Both the position numbers and the translations under genes were made by a program. From contig JAXDDX010000142.1 in the NCBI GenBank assembly GCA_034670405.1, positions 684,001 through 748,000 on the forward strand: a stretch of DNA of 64,000 nt. Reading direction: 5' to 3'. Source of the stretch: Hoplostethus atlanticus (lineage: Eukaryota > Chordata > Actinopteri > Trachichthyiformes > Trachichthyidae). This document shows, one piece after another, positions 57,545 through 64,000 of the stretch. How positions within the stretch are numbered: position 1 is the stretch's first letter; the number at the start of each line of letters is the position of its first letter. The notes under the pieces were generated by a model. It did not search any database, was not told where the DNA came from, and saw only the letters and a list, made by a program, of their open reading frames with translations.

Positions 57545-59990
57545 CTAAACAGCGAGAGAAAGAAGCAGCAGGGCAGCACAGTCAAGCATGACGGAAAACT
57601 ACAAATACCACCAAGCCAGGAAGATACGGTCCTGGGTGCGGAAGTAGAGATAGCACGGTAGCTAAAGATACAGCCTGCAAGTACAGAGGAATAGCCCTCC
57701 ACAGATAGAGAGCCCTAGGGCTAGAAGATAGGGCCACAGCAGTAGAATCTGTTGTGACAAAATGGCTGACATTATCTTTTAATTAGATTCACAATGTTTA
57801 CTAGCTTGTTTATAGTCTAGCCTCATTTATACATTAACTGATATGGCTCTTCGGTATCTGGTGTAGGGGCAGTAGGAAACCTAGAGGTTGATGATGATGA
57901 TGATGATGATGTGGTGGTGATGGTGATGGTAGAGATGGTGAAGAAGCAATGTTTGCAAAAAGTTTTCTTGAATAACCCTAAACTCTTCCACGCCACTTAG
58001 GTTTTTACATGGCACATGAGTCATGGAATAATACATTTTGTGCAATTACATTTTTTGAAGATGCTCCAACAAAGAAACGCCACAAACAGGAGAGGGCAGA
58101 CATGTTGTAATACTAACGTGATGAGAAGGAACCGATTGTTCATTCTCTCTGAGCAGGATGTGGGCATGCACAACTTTGCAACTTCCCTCCTCCAGTTCGT
58201 GTGAAGTTTTCTATGATGTTCTCCCACATACATCAACTTAATGGAAGATGCAGATGTGCTCATTAAAGAATCTATTCATAATTAGCTTGTTCCCCTCGCT
58301 GGCCCTGAAGCATTTACTGAAATATTGTCTGAGGCCAGCCAGCTCAATAGGCCTCAGCCTATCTCAATGTACTGTAGGTGTGAGGCATCCCAGTTAACGT
58401 GATAACCACTGAGTATAGACACCACACCCTGTAGGAGTCTGGAAATATTGTTAAGTTGGGTAGTTCAATTCTTCAAGTATGACCAATTTGAGGCGTGTCT
58501 TTCAGAAGATACAAACTATTATTGAGAGTGGTCTCTTAAGTATTACTAGGAAAAAAATCAGTTTTCTTTTTGTTATTTTCAAGATGAAACCGAAGTCACA
58601 GCCATTATCACCACATCACCGGTGCCATAGCACCTATTCCAGATGATAAGTGAATATGATTGAAAGACCTCAAAGCATACATGTAAAAGTTGAAGTAAAG
58701 TAGCAAAAAATAAAGTGTTTTTCCTCCCTGCTTAATAGAAATGGGCAGCGATTCATTTCTGAACAGTGTTTGTGACTGACCTTGACTTAACCTCACCACA
58801 GTGAGGTGTCTAAGGCAGATTGTACTGAACCTTGGGACTGAGATCAGGTTTTACGGTACACAAAGGCATGACTGTGCTGTGGATGTCTTTGAGGACTTCA
58901 TTGGAGTTTTGCCAGTGAACGACAAAACTGATGATGGACAGAGTTTTGCATGAGGAATACATTTGCAAAAAGAGCGAACCCCTGTTAGTTCGAAGTAGCA
59001 ACATATTACTAAATTCATTCCACAACAATGGATTTAGATACTGACATTTTTGATAATCATTGCTAAAATGTAAAAACCGTAGCAATTGAATCCAGAAAAA
59101 TGTAACAAGTATAATTGTGCATTTTCTTTATTATTATTTCTTTCTATTTCCTCAGTGAATTCTCTACTTTGATACCAATATGCTCCGTACATCTAGTGTG
59201 AGTGTCATTGTGGCTAGAGATTTGCTGCAAGGACTTTATACAATCAGAAAAGACACTCCAGTGTTTTGTTATGTCTGGCATTATCCTTGAGGGGTTTTCA
59301 ACAGGTTCCTTGACAGAGTACCCTTAGAAAACAACAGCCCCCACTGTTGGAGAACGAAGCTTAGCTGAATATCGTTGATATGAACATGAACATGAATATT
59401 CAGGATGCTCAAAGAGCCTGTTGTGTGTCTGAGAGGGGGCATTCACTTGAGAGATCAAGGGTGGGAGGAAAAGTAATGGGCAAAATAGTGAAAGGGGAAG
59501 GCAGCGAGGAGCAAGAAAGAGGAGCAACCCTCCAGCTCATCTGTTTCCTTGGCTTGCTTGCCAGGGTGCGAGATAAATTGGCACACAATAGTCCACAGAC
59601 ACAAAGACAACACGGCTCGCCCCAGCTCTCTCACACACTAAATATTTGGTTGCCTCGGCTGATTCAATGTTCTTGTTCCATTTCCAGGTCCCTTTGTTGC
59701 TTTGCATGCAGCGGTGGCTCCGATTCACTTTCCTATGTAAAACTATGCTCGGCTGTTGCCCCACCTCGTCTCCATCCTTGAAATCGACGCCTCGTGCTAG
59801 CCTCGCTCGTGCTATCGCTGTGCTATTCTGTACATTCCTATATTCTTGCTGTGCTCGCTCTAAATTACTGTGGTCGCACACAGGTACCTTCACCCCTACC
59901 GAGGACCCACTAGCTTCAGGTGGTGACCGCATACTTTTGTCACACCGATTTGCCGTTTTTGTAATATAACGTGGGATACCTTCCTTTTAG
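57545..59990. other. Unique non-coding stretch
   Basis: Contains a (GAT)n/GGT-rich microsatellite at 57889-57940. The CpG-richer patch at 59780-59935 carries overlapping 107-131 codon frames on both strands without recognisable domains. No exon called. Confidence 0.45.
57889..57940. repeat. (GAT)n trinucleotide microsatellite
   Basis: Perfect GAT/ATG repeats to 57911, followed by degenerate GTGGTGATG units. Confidence 0.93.
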
Positions 59991-59993
59991 TAA

Positions 59994-60287
59994 TTAGATT
60001 AGTTGAAATAATGGTTGTGGGTAATGGAAATGACCCAGAGGACCCTGAGTGTGCAGGATGGAGGTGCGTTTTTGATTGCATTCTTTGACTGCTTTAATTA
60101 CTGTCAGATTTGCTGATGCTTCAAACACAGAGAGTTTCCCATCCCTCTCCACCTCTACTGGAACATGGCTCCTACTGATCACAAACTTTGTCAGTAACCC
60201 TTTCAGTTCTGAGGCTGTGAGGTCAGAGGTTAATGGATAGGCGTCTCTTGATATTTCTTTGATAATTATTTGACAATTATTTGACAA
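59994..60287 (-). other. Unexplained 97-codon open frame
   Basis: An uninterrupted minus-strand frame in non-repetitive DNA. Its middle part (LTASELKGLLTKFV, then HVPVEVERDGKLSVFEA) reads like ordinary globular protein rather than translated simple repeat, but I recognise no family. I see no strong splice acceptor or donor at its edges, and the upstream 40 bases on that strand are repeats of AATAATTGTCA type. It could be a chance frame, a fragment of an old processed pseudogene or a piece of a mobile element. Confidence 0.25.
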
Positions 60288-60289
60288 TT

Positions 60290-60820
60290 ATTTAAATTGA
60301 ATGAGAATGCACACATGCACATACACACCCTCTTTTGGTGGGCACATCAAGCACCCGTGTCGAGGTCAGTCTTTTCGCTGCTCGTCACCTTAGGAGGGGA
60401 TTCCGGGCATTTTCTTTTGGGCATTTTTCGGTCAGTCTGAGGTTATTTAGTACTGTTGAATAATGCATTTGTCTGGTTGCGGTGGAAGGATAAAGTGGCT
60501 CTTAACGTGAGCTCCCAGCCAATACGAGGCTCTCCAAGTCAGGGGCCAGGTGAGCCGCCTCCAAGTACGCCGCTGTCGCTGTGGAGGTAACTTTCATGCT
60601 CCGCTGGGCAAACATTTTCCAGGTCACATTTTTCAATTACACTGAGAGGCAAGTCCCACAGGCAACCAACCCCCCCAGCAACACCCACCCATGCACGCAC
60701 ACGCATACACACAAACACTCTAACCTCCCCACCCTTCCCCCTTCAACATGTCGTTCCTATACACAAATCCTCCATCCCACCTCTGGCAGCATAGCATATT
60801 CTCTTTCACCGCAAGGTTTC
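60290..60820. other. Unique non-coding stretch
   Basis: Direct repeats of TTTGACAATTA-like units at about 60259-60295, then balanced, repeat-poor sequence at 60340-60650 that might be regulatory. No exon. Confidence 0.42.

Positions 60821-60823
<3 letters not shown>

Positions 60824-60852
<29 letters not shown>
60824..60852. repeat. (CA)n microsatellite
   Basis: About 14 perfect CA repeats. Confidence 0.97.
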
Positions 60853-60859
60853 GCTCAGG

Positions 60860-61405
60860 TCTTGAGAGAAAGGGCAAAGTGTGTTAATGGAGAAGACTGC
60901 AAAACTCTTCAAGGAGACTGAAAACATCATGCAGGTCCAGATTATACTGACATTTTGACAATAATGGTTTCGTTCAAGAAAGTCAATGTACATTTTCCAA
61001 ATTTCCAAAAAGCCTATTTTCATAAGTCTCCTTAATCATTACTCAATCAAAGCTAAGGCACAGATGAATCGTCCATCAAGCCGCTGGACAGAGCGCCCTT
61101 TGCTCTATTAAATCTGTCTAGGTTTCTCAAGTTCGACACAAGGTGCTTATCTCCCTATCTGAAGACTTTGAAGTCTCTACCTCTGTCTGTTGCCTCAGGC
61201 GTGTGGTGAGATATGACGAGAGCCTCCCTCATCTGCCTAATGCTGCTTGTGTAACTAATAGTCCAGAAAACACTGCTCTGTGCGGCCGCACACGACCACC
61301 TTAAATGATTCATCTTTGGCTGTCACCAAATGAGAGCAACTTGCTACGCTCCGCCACTCTGTCACTCACAATCCCAACCGGTCTGATGGGGTGAGAGTGG
61401 TTGGA
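60860..61405. other. Unique non-coding stretch
   Basis: Repeat-poor sequence. 61060-61370 is balanced and could be a conserved element. Nothing else recognised. Confidence 0.42.
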
Positions 61406-61416
61406 AAGGTTTAGAG

Positions 61417-61621
61417 CACGGGTGTCAAACAATGTGCCATGGAGGGCCGAGAGTATGCAGGTTTTCGTTCCAACCCAAGAATACAGCAGGTGATTTCACT
61501 GATTACCACACCTTCAACCAGAGAGGAGGGACTAATCAGTGAAATCACCTGGTGTAGTGTTCGGTTGGAATGAAAACCTGCATACTCTCGGCCCTCCATG
61601 GCACATTGTTTGACATCCCTG
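61417..61621. mobile_element. Short hAT MITE with perfect 8-bp target duplication
   Basis: The left end CACGGGTGTCAAACAATG and the complement of the right end CAGGGATGTCAAACAATG differ at only two positions. The arms (GTGCCATGGAGGGCCGAGAG, CTGCAGGTTTTC and GTGATTTCACTGATTA) are mirrored throughout the 205 bp. GTTTAGAG flanks both sides (61409-61416 and 61622-61629). CAGGG termini and an 8-bp duplication are hAT hallmarks. It is non-coding and relies on a foreign transposase. The intact duplication suggests a fairly recent insertion. Confidence 0.9.
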
Positions 61622-61629
61622 GTTTAGAG

Positions 61630-64000
61630 GGTTGGGGGTGTCTACTGAGGAGACCTGGTCCAACAGATGTATTGGTCTTTGGAGCTACTTCATGCACAGA
61701 CATTGTTCTTAACTTAACTGAGCTGTTTTTACAAGGACAATGCACATTATATTTCTGTAAATGTGCCAGTATTAGCCAGCCAGTTAGCTTTCAACTGTAG
61801 TCAGAGGGCATGATGTTAAAAAACATCAATGGACAATGCCCTTTAAAACCTCATGAAGAAGCTGGGCATTGATACAGACAACACACAGACAGAACAACAA
61901 CAAAAAATAAACTGAGACAGACAGGCAAAAAACAAAGTTGTATGCAATACACATTTATCATCCAAATCAACATGCAGCCTCCCGGCACTGATACAGACAA
62001 ATAGCAGTTGATATATTGAAGCAGACAGGCAGATCAGAGATAAAATGACATTAAAGCATCTAAACATGGAACAAAATAACATATCAGCAGACAACAAAGC
62101 AGCAAGTAGGAAAACTCCAAGTTGCAAGTAGTTGAATCCTCTGCAAAAAAAACCTTTCAAGACCCTAAGTGAAGATCTAAGAATGGCAGGACAGGTGAGA
62201 TCAAGAAAGGTGACTGTACCTAAACCAGGAGGACTCACCAGATTAGCCACAGAGCTATGCCTCAATTTCAGTTATGCCGACAGATAAAAAAGGGTATTGC
62301 TGGGCAATGAGTCGTGGTATTGTGTGAGGCTATACAGGCGGAGGAGATGGGACTGCAGGCTACCTGGAACAGTACCAGGGACACTGGGTCACTGGGGTCA
62401 GAGCAACCTGGCATGACTGGTGAAGGTACACCACAGCACGCACACACACCAAGTACGATTAATAAACATGATTAAAACACAGTGTAACTGATAACATTCC
62501 CAGCTATTTACATGAGCACACATGCGGAACGTCTTTGCCCTCCTCCCTTCCTTGTACTCTCGTGGTTAATCTTGTTCAGCAGCATGATGATTATGATAAG
62601 TCTTGCTGCAAAATATAAATGCAAATTTCGAACCATCTTCCCTGACAAACCTCTTGGCAAGAAAGCATCATTATATTCTTTCAGCAGAAGGAGGGGAAAG
62701 TTTTTTTTAAAAAACTGCTTTTATTCGCAGACATTACCAATTTTGTTTCTGTCATTCGCCAGACTTCGTCATACTCATCTCCATCTGTTTCTGTGCAGGA
62801 TTCTGCGCGTGGACCCATCACCGCCATCACCACCCCTGGGCATGACTGCGTCATACCTGCTGAGTCTACCTAAAACACCTGCTGCCTCTCATCCGAACCT
62901 GAGCAAAACAAGTGTTGAGCATCTTGTTTTTTAAACTGCATCCCTAATAGAATGTCTGTTGACAATCATCTGCCCCTGTGCGCTAGGTTTGCCATAGGAC
63001 AGGTGTCTCAGCACAGGTACCGTGGCGCATCAGCACCACACAGGAGTGTTAATTAGACACGCCGACGGTAGCGCCAGGGGTGCTGCGACTGACGTATGGA
63101 ACTCCCACAGCGATTAGCACACACCATGTAAAAACGTTTTAACTCTGACTGGGTTTCTGGCCCTCAATTCACCTGAGTGACTGTCATAGAACACAGTTTT
63201 GAAGAATTTGAAGCTCTACCTGTAGTACAACATGCACATACAGCTCATGAAAGTCATATTGGTTTGGAAAACAATGTGGTTATGTCAAACAGAAATGAAA
63301 AGATTTTCCAACAGGAAGAGGAATACTCCTGCTATGATGTGACCGAGTGAAAAATGGAATCCCTGATCCAGGTGATAATGTATAATAAATGCATGGGAGG
63401 TTTAAGCGTGAGAGTGATTCATTCTTCCTCGCATGGGAGGCAGAATACACCAGGGAGCAATCTGAGCAAGTGCTTGCTCATTTACTTTCCCTTAACGAAG
63501 CAGGGGAGTGCATGCTGCACAGCCTCCCATAGTAAATGGAAAACAGGAACAATTTTGAGAGGTCACCAAGGGACCTGCAGTAAATGACACACACTAGCCA
63601 CAAACAAAACTTGAGATACCACTAACAAAAGTATACCAAATAAATGACTACATTTGACAAATAAATTACATTCACTACATACTTTTTTGCAGAATTACAT
63701 GCACAGAATTATGTAGAATATTTTTCAACTTTGTATTTCTCTCTCTCACACACACATTCTCTAGCAAGTAAACATGTAAACCTCTACAGTATGTAGCATC
63801 GTGCAACAATCAACATGCATCCAGCCAGAGCCAAAACTCCCGTTGCTAATTGAAAGCAGTAAGTGAATAGTCAAAGGACAGAGGATATATTTCATTACAT
63901 ACGAGATCTCCATGGCTACACAGGCGAGAGGACAGCCGTTACGTCAACAGGTTGAGATGGAGAGTAGGTAAGAGCAGAGGAATACTTGGATGACATTCTG
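61630..64000. other. Unique non-coding stretch to the window end
   Basis: ACAGACAG-rich patch at 61870-62080 and a short CTCTCACACACA patch near 63739-63757. The 140-codon frames at 61843-62265 (minus) and 62512-62934 (plus) show no domain and lie in AT-rich or pyrimidine-rich DNA. No exon or transposon recognised. Confidence 0.45.

Noticed and set aside
59646..59969. Overlapping 107- and 131-codon frames on opposite strands in CpG-richer DNA as an exon
   Set aside because: No recognisable domain and no convincing splice sites; both strands are open over the same bases, which points to composition rather than coding.

Overview
This window looks like nuclear DNA of a ray-finned (teleost) fish. 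The main evidence is the repeat repertoire: two pieces carrying the common teleost SINE tail (TTTGGATAAAAGCG/CCTCTGCTAA type), a tRNA-derived SINE of the '...GGTTCGAATCC...AAAGGCAAAAA' kind, decayed Tc1-like transposons, hAT-type palindromic MITEs with 8-bp target duplications, a Harbinger-type Myb-like fragment, an L2/CR1-type LINE relic, and very frequent (CA/TG)n microsatellites. I found no credible host protein-coding exon, tRNA gene, rRNA gene, CRISPR array or operon. It reads as a gene desert or a very long intron. The many open frames I examined are either low-complexity (microsatellite, minisatellite, pyrimidine-rich) or pieces of transposons.

Layout. 1-1.37 kb: unique sequence. 1.37-3.58 kb: the most complex block. 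A purine-rich tract leads into a 14/16-bp minisatellite (about 1717-2232). Next come a Harbinger-like fragment with a Myb-like coding remnant and a tRNA-derived SINE that truncates it. A second, indel-ridden copy of the purine tract, flank and minisatellite follows (about 2885-3577). 3.6-18.2 kb: mostly unique sequence with microsatellites and several homeodomain-motif-rich stretches. 18.2-21 kb: a probable inverted-repeat DNA element, then a dead Tc1 element whose right arm carries a nested MITE. 22.4-22.7 kb: a diverged ~150-bp tandem duplication. 24.4-25.1 kb: a hAT-like element. 25.1-34.7 kb: unique sequence with candidate regulatory stretches. 34.7-35.73 kb: a dead LINE reverse-transcriptase fragment. 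38.3-38.4 kb: a cryptic 19-bp-period repeat. 41.1-42.35 kb: a SINE-like head, a second dead Tc1 copy and a tRNA-like block. 42.4-57.4 kb: unique, probably regulatory-rich sequence with microsatellites and a SINE tail at 54.07 kb. 57.4 kb: a SINE. 61.4 kb: a short hAT MITE with perfect target-site duplication. 61.6-64 kb: unique sequence.

There are no genes here that act together. The likely role of the non-repeat DNA is cis-regulation of a neighbouring developmental gene, inferred only from long exon-free sequence and homeodomain, POU and TALE-like motifs. I cannot name the target gene. No previously undescribed biological system is visible. The observations most worth following are the deletion-biased duplicate at 2885-3325 (possible assembly artefact), the nested MITE with a telomere-like insert, the cryptic 19-bp repeat and the motif-dense candidate enhancers.
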